From: Prorocentrum cordatum
Lineage: Eukaryota; Sar; Dinophyceae; Prorocentrales; Prorocentraceae
NCBI GenBank assembly: GCA_963575745.1
Contig: CAUYUJ010015030.1
Coordinates: forward strand, 165,001-229,000
DNA length: 64,000 bases
Direction of reading: 5' to 3'
The notes beneath the pieces were generated by a model, which worked only from the letters and a program-made list of their open reading frames with translations, did not search any database and was not told the origin of the DNA. The position numbers were made by a program, and so were the translations under genes. This document shows, piece after piece, positions 1 to 11,066 of the stretch. The first letter of the stretch is position 1; every line of letters begins with the position of its first letter.

Positions 1-612
1 GGAAACCTCGGCCGCCCGCGCAGGCTGACAAGGCATTGGGCAGCTCTCGCGCGCGCAGCCCATGCACCTCGTCCACCTGCCTTGCGACACGTACTTCTCG
101 TAGAAGTCAGCGGCTGCTTTCATGCCGAAATCGCGAGCGTCGAGCATGTACTCCTGCTTCCCTTTGAGGTAGCAGCAGACGCACAGGTGCTGCTTCGCCA
201 TGGGGTCCATCTTCTCAGCTTCAGCGGCCTCGTCATCAAGCGTACTCCATTCATGAATCGCCTCGTCTGCTGTGATCTGGCCAGAAAGCTTCCGCATCAG
301 TCGCTCGGGCCCCACTGGGTTGCCGAGGCCGAACAGAAAGGTCGAGAACGGTTGCATGACGCAGATTTTTGGCAATCGCTTCACTCTGGACAAGCATACG
401 CAGGCAGCAATCTGAGCTGTCATGGACGCCCTGCTGGACCAATGCTGCAGGTCAGCGAATGCCGCTTCCAACGTCGCCCCCTGGATCATGTGAGCGGTGG
501 AAGCGAAGTCGGGGAGAATCCAGAAGCCCGCGCGTCGAGCTTCGATGCCCGTGTGCTTGTTGACTTTCCAGGTCTTGGAAAGCACCCTACGGCACCCAAA
601 TTTCCCTCGTCC
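1..612 (-). CDS. Cysteine-rich protein exon, unknown, cut by window edge
   Basis: The minus strand has one stop-free frame from about 612 to base 1, in which base 357 starts the ATG of a readable stretch beginning MQPFSTFLFG. It reads as ordinary protein: a basic start (GRGKFGCRRVLSKTWKVNKH), then RRAGFWILPDF, a helical middle, and a C-terminal part with paired cysteines (HLCVCCYLKGKQEY, then RWTRCMGCARESC). The spacing of these pairs suggests a zinc-binding fold, which is inference. The frame has no stop before the window edge, so the 3' end is missing. The frame stays open above 612 but turns low-complexity there, so the upstream boundary (start codon or splice acceptor) is uncertain. I do not recognise the family. 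Confidence 0.6.
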
Positions 613-1073
613 CAAATGTGTGATGATGTGACATGATGTAGGATATGGAATGGTCACTATGATGAGGATGTCAATGGTGCACGGGTGACGCACCACCTGA
701 TCGATGTGAGGCACGATGACATGTAAATTCTGGGTTGGTCGATGCGTTGTTACATGACGTGTAGGATGTGAATAAATGATGATCCTGTAGGATGCTGTTG
801 CATGACACGCCAGGTGGCGTTGGCAGTCACGATCGAGAGACAGGGCACATGCCCAGGGCCGCGCCCCTTCTCTAAAGCAAAGAGTGGGAAGGCACAACAC
901 ACACTAACTCAACACAACCACTCTCAATGCGAGTGCGAATTGACCATCACCTAATACCCTATGTTCCAATACGTGTACTCGTTGCCTTTTGCGCAGCGTC
1001 CCAATGACGCACCACCCGTGATTCTCTCTCTCCCACCACGAACTCCATCCTCTTGTCAATGATCATATTGTGC
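613..1073. other. Spacer between two minus-strand genes
   Basis: No convincing gene. The sequence is rich in degenerate GATGTG, ATGATG and GTAGGAT words, a feature of decayed simple repeats. It separates the stop codon of the upstream pseudogene from the cysteine-rich exon, consistent with head-to-tail minus-strand genes. Confidence 0.5.
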
Positions 1074-1858
1074 TTATTGTGGCTCTCCCGACGATGAGGC
1101 TGCCGACATTGTTCCCCTCATGGTTTCCATCCTCTTGCCTAGCTCCATCTTGCGTTTCGCGTAGCCCACTGGAGGAGGCCAGGTGTACTCCAGCTTCTCT
1201 GGCATCTCGGGCATCTGAGCCTGCGAAGTGTTTACGCTGTCGTAGTCGGGCCACACCTCATAATCTTTCCATCCGTAGGCATGCCACGTCTCTGACTTGT
1301 TCTTGTCCCAGGCCGGGGTTTCCTCCCTCTAGAGCCTGCCGCCCGTCGCGGAGCTCTCTGCAGGATGCCACAACATCGAAGATCTCTTTGCGTTGGTCCT
1401 TAGCGATCTCCTCGCGACGCGCCACCCTCAGCTTGAACTCGATCTCCTTCGTGTTCTTCGTCTCGTCGGCTTGCGGCTTCATGTAATCTTTGGCCGATGG
1501 CCAGATGAGGGGGAGCTCCGACTGGTACTTCAACGTCCCGTGGGCCTCGATCAGCTTTCCCAGGCCTGCCGTGATTCCTTGGATCTGGTCCTCGATGGTA
1601 CGAATGTTCTCCGCTGCCATGTAGATCTCCTTTGACCATGGCGCTGCGAGTCAAGCACGTCGTCAGCTGCAGCTTGGAGGCCTTCAGGGTGTCCATCTGT
1701 GCCTCGAGTACCTTCAATATTTCTGTCGCCACCTCGCGGCTCCTCTGCATATTCGCCTCCTGCAGCTCGGTCACATAGCTTGCGTGCCCAATCACCTGGT
1801 CCCCCGATTGGCCTCGATACATCGGAGCGGCTTCTGATACTTCTGGAGGTGCAGACAT
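1074..1858 (-). pseudogene. Unknown helical protein gene with two frame breaks
   Basis: Reading 1858 to 1074, three frame segments join into one sensible protein. It starts MSAPPEVSEAAPMYRG and continues into a long helix (YVTELQEANMQRSREVATEI). At about 1630, where the frame reads AAAGGAG, removing one G would continue it into MAAENIRTIEDQIQG. A second break near 1340-1350 leads to the last part, containing WDKNKSETWHAYGWKDYEVW and ending SSSGEPQ with TAA at 1074-1076. The composition is acidic/basic with Trp and Tyr clusters near the end. The breaks could be indels or very short introns; with two in 785 bases, a decaying copy is more likely. Family not recognised. Confidence 0.55.
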
Positions 1859-2049
1859 CCCCAGCTTCGCGCGAACACCCGGAAGAAAGGAGGCACTTGG
1901 CGGTGTTGGGCCCACGCCTCCTTCGACCACCCGATGACAGGAGACCGCCCCGAACCGGGCTGGGCCCCCCTCTCGATCCTGGACGGAACGGCCAAGCTGC
2001 GCCCCCCCGGTCGTAGGTTCCATCGTGGCCGCGCACAACCTCCGAATCT
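1859..2049. other. Short spacer, no gene seen
   Basis: Open frames on both strands here are GC-driven and lack recognisable motifs. It lies between the pseudogene start and the 3' end of the first LINE relic. Confidence 0.4.
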
Positions 2050-2080
2050 TTACTGCTCGCCGTCGCTGCGCCCGTGGACC

Positions 2081-4767
2081 TCACCGCCAAAGGCGATTCC
2101 TGGCCAGGGCCCCGCAATGCAACATGTGACGGCCCTGCGCCCTAGAACTGCACGCTGACGGGCCAGGCGGCCGACTCCGTGAATCGCCTTGAACGGCCTC
2201 GCCTTCGCGCGGGCATTGCGCCCGCGAGCGCGCCCCCAAGAGGCCCGAATCGTTTCTGGATGCGTCTGGAAATCTCCTTCGACGACGAGACGAGACAAAC
2301 CTCATCGAAGATGTGTCGACACGGTGCACATCCGAGATAGCCTGTTGCAACTCCCAAGCGGCCTCGGGTAGATCAGGGCAGATGGCGCGGAACGGCCCAG
2401 TCGCACTGAGCCCCGCATTGTCGATGTAGGCATCACAGGACACACTCCTAAGGATAACATGCTATCGAATACGTCCAGGGCAATCGCCCTGATGAGGGCC
2501 GTCGCAAAACTACACCCAACTATGATGCCCACTCGGGCATGCATAGGACTGGCCACGACCCTCCGGGCACCGCAAACCTAGCGGCCCTGTGCCCAGACAG
2601 ACAGCTGCGTCGATGGCACCACAGGGCCAGAGCTTCAATGGAGATACGTTCGTTAATGGGGCCCCAGAGCAGGGCGCAGGCGCGGCCCGATTGACTGCGG
2701 GCTCTCTCCAGACGGGCAGCCTGTCTCCAAACCCCGTCGCTGGCCGATTCGCATTGGCCAGCGGCCCAAAAAACGCGCCAGTTGGCCGTCTAGCACTGCG
2801 CCGCGCAGCCGCGGCGGCCCTATCGGGCGGAAACCAGTCGAGGGCGCAGGGGCTCAGGTATCATCGCGATGATGACTGCGCGAAGTCGGGCAGGCAACAG
2901 CCCCGTCAACTTCATCAAAAAAGAGCAACCTCGAAAGGGCCGAAGGGCAACCTCGAAAGGGCCGACAAGGCCCCGTCCGACAGGGGCGCAAACTGGAGAA
3001 AATGGAAACCATCCAGCCCAGCCGCCGGCCGATGAGCGAAGGTCTTCGGAAACCTGCGGAACTCCCCGACGGGGGCGGGAGGGGGGGGGGGGGCACTCTC
3101 AACCCCAGCTTGCTTGACAGGCACTTCCAGCGCCCCCCATAGACCACTAAAACGGAGGGCCTCGTCGGCCAAGAAAGACTGCGGGTCGGGCGCCGCGCTG
3201 CCCGCGGAACTGAGCGCCTCGCAAGCCTTCCAAGCCTGCGGACCCCTCGTGAAAAAAAAAAAAAAAAAAAAAAAACCCACCCCTCCTTGATCCAGCGACT
3301 CCGTCAGCCAGTCCGACCAGTCCGCGAGGGCCTGCGCAATCGAAGAAGCCGAACACTCGTCGGCAAACACGGAAACCACATCCGCGAGATCACCGGGCCG
3401 ATCCTGCGCCATGCATGCCACCCGGAAATTCCCCCGTGGCAATCCGGGGCCAACGCGGCACCTCCGCCCTGGGTAACAGATCAGGGCGTGGGCATCGTCG
3501 CCGGGCCCAGCGCCAGGAATGGTCTTGCACGCGCCAAAAGGTTTCGGGCCGCATCTCCAGCCCGAGGCCAATCCGTGCGCTGACCGGCCCCTTTGACTCG
3601 CAAGCCAGCGCCGGGCGCGGAGCTGGGGGCGCCGAACGCAACCTCTGTCTTTCCCAGGGATCGGCCTCCAGTGGGTGATAGGCCCCTTGCCCTTCGACGC
3701 CCAAACAAGCCGTTCGGCCCCGAAAATCATCGCCAGCCCCCGCTCCCACCGGCCGGCCCAGGAGGCGCGCGCGCCTTGCTGAAGCTTGGAAGTCATGGCC
3801 ACGTCGTCGCCACGACGGGCCCCGATCCACGGGGGCGTCCATCTGCGACTCCACTCGATCGAATCGGAGAGGCGACGGCGGCGGCCCGAGCGGCGGCGCC
3901 GAGGGCATCGAATTCGGCTTCCTGAAGGCATGGCAGTGCAGCGTGACCATCGCAGCGTGGAACTTCAAACGCACAGGAATGTGATAGACAGAACAAAGCG
4001 CACCCCTCGATGACACTCCCACTGGCGGCCGTCGACACCCCCGGTGATAAGACGATATAGTCGCACTCCTTCCCGGCTCCAGTGTGACACGCGGATTCCC
4101 CCGCGCGCGTGGCCCAGCCGACGAGCGGGCCAAGGGAGCTCGACTCCGCGAGGGTGGGCGGTTCCACGACGCAGTCGCCTCCGACCAGGAAGTCCCTGCC
4201 GCGCGACGGCCATGCTTCGCATTTCGGGGCGCGCTCTTCGGCGGCAATGCCCCAGCGCGCCACCGCGGCCAAGCCAGACTCAGGAGGGTTGGCCCAAGGA
4301 TGTGCCGAGGCAGGATAGCCGCCCCAGCCGACAGGCCGCCTCCTGGGCCCACGGCCGCCGGGGCCCACAAACTCCTGCAACCGAGGTTCGCGCAGGAGGC
4401 AGCAGGAATGCCCAGGGCCCACTGGGAAACCAACATATTTTCCATAATCAGAATGACCTCAGCACTCGAGCTTGGAAGCCCGCCCTTCACCGAACCCCGG
4501 GAATTGGCGTTCGCGGAGGCGACGCCCAGGCCAAACGATTCGGCCTCTGGGAAGGGTGGAAGGGGCCAGGGGGGCCCTCAGCGGACGCGGACAGCCTAAA
4601 ACATAAGAATGGCACTTCATCTGTCCAGCGCGCCAGGATGCGGCGAGGTGGCTGCCATTGCGCTCTGAGGGAACCCTCATCACGTGGCGTTCCGAATGCA
4701 ATTCCGACACTGAGTCGGGCGCAGCGGGGGGGGAAGGGAAACGCCGGGCCAGTTCTCTGCCAGGCAT
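2081..4767 (-). pseudogene. LINE ORF2 relic: endonuclease, linker, reverse transcriptase
   Basis: Motifs in minus-strand order: GDCVVEP around 4157-4190 (the GDFN-type endonuclease box), then CHTGAGKECDYIVLSPGV; the linker FADECSASSIAQALADWSDW at 3.3-3.4 kb; PAAGLDGFHFLQFAPLSDGA at about 2975-3031, matching the 'K.A.GxDGxHP...LSD' start of LINE RT domains; GIIVGCSFATALIRAI at 2.5 kb; and AYIDNAGLSATG at about 2400-2440, the RT catalytic box with Asn in place of the second Asp. At least four frame changes separate these blocks. The domain order and motif set support a LINE; the clade assignment is not secure. It cannot encode an active enzyme as it stands. Confidence 0.72.
3252..3275 (+). repeat. 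A24 homopolymer inside the LINE frame
   Basis: Twenty-four A on plus (T24 on minus). LINE coding sequence in the same minus frame is readable on both sides (DWLTESLDQGG before, GPQAWKACEAL after), so this is a slipped homopolymer inside the element and not a poly(A) tail. Confidence 0.85.
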
Positions 4768-4809
4768 CTGACGTATCGCAACAGAAAAAAACGCGCAGGC
4801 GTGGAGCCT

Positions 4810-5930
4810 TCAGATCTCAGCAGATCCTGTCGAAGCGAGCACCCCCCATTTGAGCTCAGGACCTTCCCCGGGGAGCGGCCTGTTCAGGAGGGTCGCCAAC
4901 TCCTGCTGATTTGATATGGACGCGTTGGGCGCTGAGTTCAAGTTCGGCACGAACGCGATTTGCTGCCGCAGCGCCAGACACGGAAGCGGCCCCCTCGACC
5001 AAGTTGTCCACGGCGTCGCTGGGCATGTCCGACGCGGCGGCCCCTTTCGACACCTCCCCAAGCACCAATCTGTGCCGTGGCGCCGCTTGTCTGCGATACT
5101 CTTAGGGCACTGCTCATGTTCCTTCTTGACCGCTTCCGCTCTGGCCACGACGCTTTTGAAGACCAGCCTGGCTGCGTTAGACATGTGATCCTTGAACTGG
5201 GCGCGGCGCTTCTCGACCACCTCGATGTCCGCCTGCTCCAATTCGGCGTCGCCTGGGAGGTCGCTGAATAGGCCGCCGTCGTCGATGGTGATGCCCACCA
5301 GCTTGCCCGCCACGAGGTTTCGAAGAGACAGCGCAAGACCTGACGCCGCTGCAGCATGAGCGGGCTGCGCAGATGGGGAAACCTCACTGTGCAAATTGGA
5401 CAGATCACGTTGGAGAAATTCCTCCTTGCGAACACCTTCCACCCACCGATTGTACTTGGCCAACAGTGATTCCATCTAGCCGTCAATCTTCGTGATGTCC
5501 CGATGAAGGTCCGACAGTTGATCTTGAAGAGGCTTCGGGGCAGGCTTGGACTTCGCCGCGTGGGCGTCGATCTTGGACTGGTACGTTTTCCCGGTTTCGT
5601 CGTCCCCGTCACGCTTGGCGAGGGGGACCAGCATCTGCAGCTCGGTAGACCCCAGTGGGCCTGACACGCTCCCACCTGCAGCGCCAGCGCCTCCGTGGGC
5701 AGCGCCGCCGAGGGGAAGAGGACCTGCAGGGAGAGCTGGCCATGTGCCAGGCGCGACGGGGCCCGGAGCCAAATGCTGCCACGAGTGACGACACCATGCA
5801 CCGCGGGGATCGGGAGGGTGAGCAAGAGTAGGGGACTGCCGCTGAACGCCGCGGTGCCTACAGTAGGCTGCCATGACCCACGTTTTGCCACACCCACAAC
5901 ACACACACACGCAAACACCTCCAGTGCTCC
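4810..5930 (-). pseudogene. LINE ORF1-like relic with in-frame TAG and zinc-finger-like start
   Basis: The minus frame from about 5.93 kb begins with a cysteine cluster (VCVCCGCGKTWVMAAYCRHR), the kind of zinc knuckle seen at the start of dinoflagellate LINE ORF1 proteins. It then runs through a Pro/Gly-rich part to PLQDQLSDLHRDITKIDG, an in-frame TAG at 5476-5478, and immediately MESLLAKYNRWVEGVRKEEF in the same frame. A GITIDDGGLFSDLPGDAELE segment and a long charged helix follow. Past about 5.06 kb the frame changes twice. Its position upstream of the endonuclease and its make-up (zinc knuckle, coiled coil) match the plus-strand ORF1 at 35402-36475. Function by analogy: RNA-binding partner of ORF2. 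Confidence 0.55.
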
Positions 5931-5950
5931 TGCAGCCCACCGCCTGAACA

Positions 5951-7905
5951 GCCTCCGCCCTTGCCGCCGCCGTGCTGCGCCAGGTGCCGTGGCGAGGTGG
6001 GCTGCCGGGCCAGAGGGAGTCCCCTGGGCCTTTGCCGCCGCCGCCGTTGCCACAATGGCGCCACATGAAAGACCAGAAAGGTTCCGATCAAATTGGCCCG
6101 CTGACACCAGGTGCCATCTTGAATCGAGTGCCATCAAAGCTATAGAGCGCAACACGGCTGAAGGAGACGGAGCTGCAGGAAGCAGAGGGGGAGGGGGAAG
6201 GGGCGAGAGGAACGGGTGGAGCGGGAGGATGCGGAGGAGGCGGACGTGGAGGAGAGCAGGGGGTACGGATCGATGTCGAAGAGCGAAAGACTGACGACGA
6301 GGTTCGGCCAGAATGGCCCACTGCGTTCGCACAAACACCACCTGGTACGTGCCGCTGGCTGGCGCGGGCTGGGCTGTAACCATGTGCGGGTATCGAGCAA
6401 AGCAGGCGATTGACTTGCCGCAGGCAGGTGGATACCTGTTGTGCCCACTTCGCGGCACGGCATCCTCGCAATTGGGAGCCGAAACTCCCCAGACATTCGC
6501 CGATTTGTTTTTTTTCAATCCGCGGCCACAAAAATCACGCCCCCTTCCCCAGAGGTGGCTTCGTCCCGGAAACATTGTTGATGGGCCCTGGGCCCGACAA
6601 CGGGCCTCGGAGGCCGAAATCAATGAACTCTGCGTCTGCGTCTGCGGCTCAGCCCCAGGTGGAAGGGGGCGAGGTGCGTGTTCTTTACGACGACGGCGGC
6701 GACGGTTGACGCCGGTGGCGAGGACGACCCCCGACGACGTCGACGACGACGACGACGACGAGGACGAGGACGAGGACACCGACGACGACGACGATGACGA
6801 CGACGACGACGGCGACGACGACTACGTACGGCGACGCGGGGCGAGGCCGCCTGCGCAGCCGCCATCGCCGCCTCGTCGGGCGCGCCGCCCCACAGGAAGG
6901 ACACCGCGGCGCCAGTGCACGACGCCCTCACGCAGCCGCCCTGCGCAGCGCCGCCGCTGGCGCCGCCGTCGCCGTAGCACCCTCCAGCGACACCGCCGCC
7001 GCCGCCGTCTGCGACTCGCCGTCGGTGTCGCCGTCGGTGTCGGCGACTCGTCGTCGGTGCCGGCGTCGTCGTCGTCGGCATCGTCGGAGCCGGCGTCCGC
7101 GTTGTCGGCGTCGTCGGCGCTGTGGTCGTCACATTGAAATCTGGAGGGGTGGGCTGAAGAGGAGGATGGGGAGAAATTAATGTCCTCCTTCTCGCCCTCC
7201 TCATCCCCTCGAGACCCCCACCTCCTTTCCGCCCTCCCGTCCTCATACTCCTTGCTTCTCCTCTCCATCATCACGCCTACTGCTCCCTGCTCGTCCTCCT
7301 TCCTCCTCCTCCATCCTTCGTCACTATTCCTCCTCCCTCCTGCGTCCTCCTCCGCCCGCTTCCTTTCCCCTTTCCTCCTGCCCTTAGCATCCATCCTGAT
7401 ACATCACCCTAGCGACTCCTCCTCCGCCGCCTTTCCCCTCCTCATCCTGCGTCCTCCCCCTCCTCTTCCGCCTCTTCCTCTTCATCGTTTTCCATACTGG
7501 TGGCGGCACTCCTCCACCTCATAATCTTGCTCGTCCTTCATCACCCCCCCCCTCCTCCTGCGCTCCGCCTGCCCCCCGCGGTGGTGGCATGCTATAAGAG
7601 ATGGGGGGCATCCACCATGACATACTATTCTAAACGCAGCAACGGAGCGAGAGGGCAGAGAGGGCAGGAGCTCAGGCAAGGACGACGACAAAGTAAACCT
7701 CGTACAAGAAGTTATCAGATACGCTAGCACGATTCTTGGATTCTCCCAAACTCCATAAATGTACTCCTCCTCAGTTCAGCCTCAAACACTAGCACGATCT
7801 TTAGATTCCCCCAGCCGCTAAAGGATATATTCCTCCTCATACGCCTTCCACGCATATCTATCTAGAGCCAATTCCATCCAGTGAATACGACGAGGATAAT
7901 AGAAT
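5951..7905. repeat. Simple-sequence-rich block, no gene
   Basis: Contains a GGA-rich stretch near 6185-6260, a (GAC)n-type tract at about 6738-6835, CGG/CCG-rich DNA to 7.1 kb, and a long pyrimidine (CTC/CCT) tract at 7180-7570 on plus. Open frames here encode poly-Asp, poly-Arg or poly-Ser/Pro and are artefacts of the repeats. 7735-7905 holds a short duplicated phrase (ATTCTTGGATTCTCCC and a near copy) and nothing else. Confidence 0.7.
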
Positions 7906-9747
7906 CTAGTCAATTGATATTCCCAGACACATTGCCACGAAAACTTCTGAAAACCTTGTTTTTTCACCTTCTCTTTGTTCAGTTACAGCGTGTTGGTGAG
8001 AATTCCAGTTCAGAACATGACCCAGAATAGAATCAGGATTCAGATGAGCTTTACGTGCGATATGGCCAGCATACCTATGAAGACGACGCCATACTATTAC
8101 ATCTAGGTCCTGGATGTGTTCAGCAATCTTGATTTTCTTAATCTGCGACCTGACCGACCGAGAATACGATTCATCAGTTTCTTCTGGTAGACGAGGCCAG
8201 CGTATGTGTCGTGCAAATTGTTTTGTCTGAGCCGCACGCAAAGCCAGTGCCGCGCGTCGGCATATATTCCAGACTGGTGAACACCATAAGCACGAATATG
8301 ATACCGTACGGTGAATCAAGCGAAATCTAGATATACGAGTGCTTGACGGACTAGAAAGTAAGTGCTGAACAGATCCCACCACTGATGTAGCCGTGAGCGT
8401 TTTAGTGCGAACATCTTGGTCCAGTTGTCCACGAGGATTCATCCATATGCCAGTGATCTTCATCGCCTTATCATGCGGCATAATCTCAACAGCAGGCCAT
8501 ATTTTGGACCAGGGATGTTTTCCTTGGTAGTGTTCACCAAGAGCACGATACGATCTTCAGGAAGGCCCCAACCATAAAGAACAAGTGCTGCACGACATCT
8601 CTTCCATATATCACGCGCATCCACGATACTGTTGGCCAGCATGAACAGATTGTCACTCCAAACCAAAAAGGGAATAAACTTGAAATTGCACATTCTGCAC
8701 CACTTGGAATAACGATGACCACAGTAAGCAACATCCAGCAGCGCAATGCCAAGTCGATCTGCCACACACTTCTGCCATACTGGGTGTAGACAATCAGTAA
8801 GCACCGTTTTGAAGAAAGCCGGCCCCCAAGCAGACCCTTGTGGAACACCGCGAGTAATGGGTGACGTGGTAGCCGTGTCACCCACCAAGTGAACATTATA
8901 TCGAATAGAACGCAAGTGTCTGAGAAACCAAGCAGCGATAAAATCTGGTACTCCTCGCCTTTGAATGGATTGGAGCACGCGAAGATGGCATACAAAATCA
9001 AGAGCCTTAGGAATATCAGCAGAACCAGCAACAAAACCAAGTCCCCCTTTGCATACACTTCTGAGCCATCATCATAATAATGAACACCATGTCCATGACG
9101 CTGTGCCCTTCACGATAAGCAAATTGCCAGGGAGCGCTGTCATGAATCTTATCCTTGGTAGATTCTAGAATGGCGCCGCCCACCATCTTTGGAAGCACAG
9201 ACATAACCGCCAGCGGCCTTAGCAAGTTGAGCCAAGTGACCAAGCTCTCCTTCGGAACCAATGCCAAATCACACAAAGTCCGCTGGGCGTCCATGCGCGC
9301 AGCCGCAACATGCAGGGGACGATCAGCCAAGCACTGTCTCTTCTGCAACACGTCGTGGCTATGGTCGAGCTGAAGTCGGTGAGGCATAACAGTGCAGAAC
9401 TCACCACGAATATCACGATCAATAGCTTCTTTAAGTGTCCAAAATGGGTTCTCCACTTGCGTACCCTTCGACGGTAAAACAACTGACAAAGGGGCGTCAA
9501 GGACTTCTTCGTTCTCTGCGCACTCCAAGAGACAAGGGCAGCATCGAGCACAAGAGTGTTGTAAGCCAAGTGTGTGGGGGCTACATAAATCGTAGTGGTC
9601 AATAGCTTCATTTGCCAGAGAGTCTGCAACCTTGATGTCCTTTCGTTGCTCTTGCGGGGCCCCTTTGGGCCTCGGGAGGGGGGGGGGACGCCGCCGTTGC
9701 CTGCCTGGGGCTCGCTGCCAACGCACGCCTGCCAGCGTCAATGCCAC
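7906..9747 (-). pseudogene. LINE reverse transcriptase relic (second LINE)
   Basis: Three minus-strand segments join to an RT: RPLAVMSVLPKMVGGAIL, then APWQFAYREGHSVMDMVF (the 'Q.G.R.G.S..D' box), a break in a G run near 9048, GSADIPKALDFVCHLRVLQS (the 'D..KAFD.V.H' box with the first catalytic Asp), a GVPDFIAAW / TRGVPQGSAWGPAFF box near 8.83 kb, and VWSDNLFMLANS near 8645-8670 (catalytic box with Asn for the second Asp). The C-terminal third carries a Trp-rich 'WRRLHRYAGHIAR' segment typical of one LINE group. Two frame breaks and the altered catalytic box mark it as dead. Its sequence differs clearly from the LINE at 2-6 kb. Confidence 0.75.
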
Positions 9748-10129
9748 ATCGCCGTGGCGGTATAGCCAATCGGTGTGTTACTGTCAGCGAGATGGAGAAA
9801 TATCAAACCTTCGGGCAAAAACAGGAAGAGCAACATGCCGACGGGCTCCCAACGGCGGCGCGTCATTGATATTTGTTGTCCCCCCTAAGCTGGGCTCGCC
9901 TCGAAATCCTGGCCCCAGGCATAAGACGTGCTCGTCAAAGAGCAAGACGGAGACTTGCATCCACAGCAAACGTTGCTCAGGCCGCGGCCCCAGAAGCTGG
10001 AACAACACGACATATGATAACGTTCTGAAAGCTTTCCCGTGGACCCCCCCCCTTGCTACGCCACCTCCTCCGCCACCTCAACAGATCCCTCTGTGTCCTC
10101 CTCGCCATTACGAATGACTGCATCTCTGT
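9748..10129. other. Unassigned, no gene seen
   Basis: No motif or long credible frame on either strand. Contains a G10 run near 9677-9687 just before it and a short CCCCCCCC tract near 10041-10048. Confidence 0.4.
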
Positions 10130-10567
10130 ATGGAGGCACGAGGCGTGTGACGGGTCGGCCGACATGGGCGGGAAGGCGCATGTGGACGCACCCACCGGGG
10201 GCTGAGGTGCAGCCTATGCGGACACCAGACGTGTGAAGGGTCAGCCAAACTTGGGCGGTTACCGCATGCGGACGCTGCCACTGAGGCCTTCGGTGGAGCT
10301 CTTGATAAGTCCACGAAGCGTGTGGGGGGGGGTCTGCCGAAATGGGGCGGGCTCCACATGCGGACCCTGCCTTGGGGCCTTCGGTGGAGCTCCCGTGACC
10401 ACGAGAAATGCTGCAGATCTGTCAAAATGGGGAGAGTAGCGCATGCTGACCCTGCCAGTGAGGCCTTCGGTGCAGCTACATACGGAGTCACGAAACGTCG
10501 TACGAGGGGTGTGCCGAAATCGGGCGGGGACAGTACCCGGTTCATACCACTGAGGCCTTCCTGTGAC
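10130..10567. repeat. Degenerate tandem repeat, about 85-90 bp unit, about five copies
   Basis: Recurring landmarks appear in order in each unit: GCCGAAATGGGGCGG (or a close variant), GCATGCGGACCCTGCC, then GAGGCCTTCGGTGGAGCT, followed by a variable CACGAAGCGTGTG-like spacer. Units differ at many positions, so the array is old. Open frames over it on both strands follow the repeat and are not treated as genes. Confidence 0.75.
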
Positions 10568-10935
10568 GAGGGGCGCTGTCTCTTCAAAACGAGAACCCAA
10601 CAACGCAGGACAGTTGTGAAAAACTACAGGCGTCGAAGGTCTCTGGGACTGGAGACGCGCCCTGGGAGGGGTCGGGGAAGTGGCCGACTTCTGGGTGGGA
10701 GGGAGATGATCAGAGGTCTTCGAGAATACTCTGGAGGTGCTTTTGGAGGGAGGGTGCAGGCCTCACTTAACTTCGCGCATCGGGCGCCACGGGCGCTGAT
10801 CTTCGCGCCCTCGCGCCACCCCCTTGGGGAAAGGCAGCCGATCTGGCAATTTCTGGCCCAGACCGCGACACGCTACTATCCTCGAGCTTCCGCGGCAAAT
10901 CATGGGCGCCGGGTGAACCTTCTTAATTCCCGTCT
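10568..10935. other. Unassigned, no gene seen
   Basis: No recognisable coding or structural feature. Confidence 0.35.
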
Positions 10936-11066
10936 TTAGCGTCGATTACCGTCGATCACCGTCTGGAGTCGATAAGATAACGCCGATTTAGCGTCGGCTG
11001 GCGTCGATTAGCGTCGATTGAGCGTCGATGAGCGTCGATTTAGCGTCGATTAGCGTCGATTCGCAA
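10936..11066. repeat. Minisatellite of AGCGTCGATT-like units
   Basis: About ten to twelve interspersed copies of GCGTCGATT, with variants such as CCGTCGATCACC and GAGTCGATAAG. The unit length varies from 9 to 12 bases. Confidence 0.8.

Larger units (their letters stand above)
2050..5950 (-). mobile_element. Degenerate LINE-type retrotransposon (ORF1 + endonuclease + RT)
   Basis: On the minus strand the order is ORF1 (about 5.93-4.81 kb), an APE-like endonuclease (about 4.75-3.8 kb), a linker, then reverse transcriptase (about 3.05-2.08 kb), which is standard LINE order. All parts are broken into three frames by indels, and a T24 tract (A24 on plus, 3252-3275) has expanded inside the coding frame as a run of Phe. 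The RT active-site motif reads YIDN, not YIDD. This is an old, inactive copy; its exact ends cannot be seen, and no terminal poly(A) or target-site duplication is evident. Confidence 0.72.

Noticed and set aside
3252-3275. A24 as a poly(A) tail of a plus-strand retrocopy
   Set aside because: Minus-strand LINE coding continues in the same frame on both sides.
6313-7394. Overlapping frames rich in Asp, Arg and Ser
   Set aside because: Products of GAC/CGG/CTC repeats without any domain.
9225-9245. SL-like TTGGCTCAA on minus
   Set aside because: Lies in LINE RT coding (VTWLNLLRP) and lacks the 5' half.
10130-10567. CRISPR-like array
   Set aside because: Units are degenerate tandem copies of 85-90 bp without conserved short repeats and unique spacers, in a eukaryotic context.
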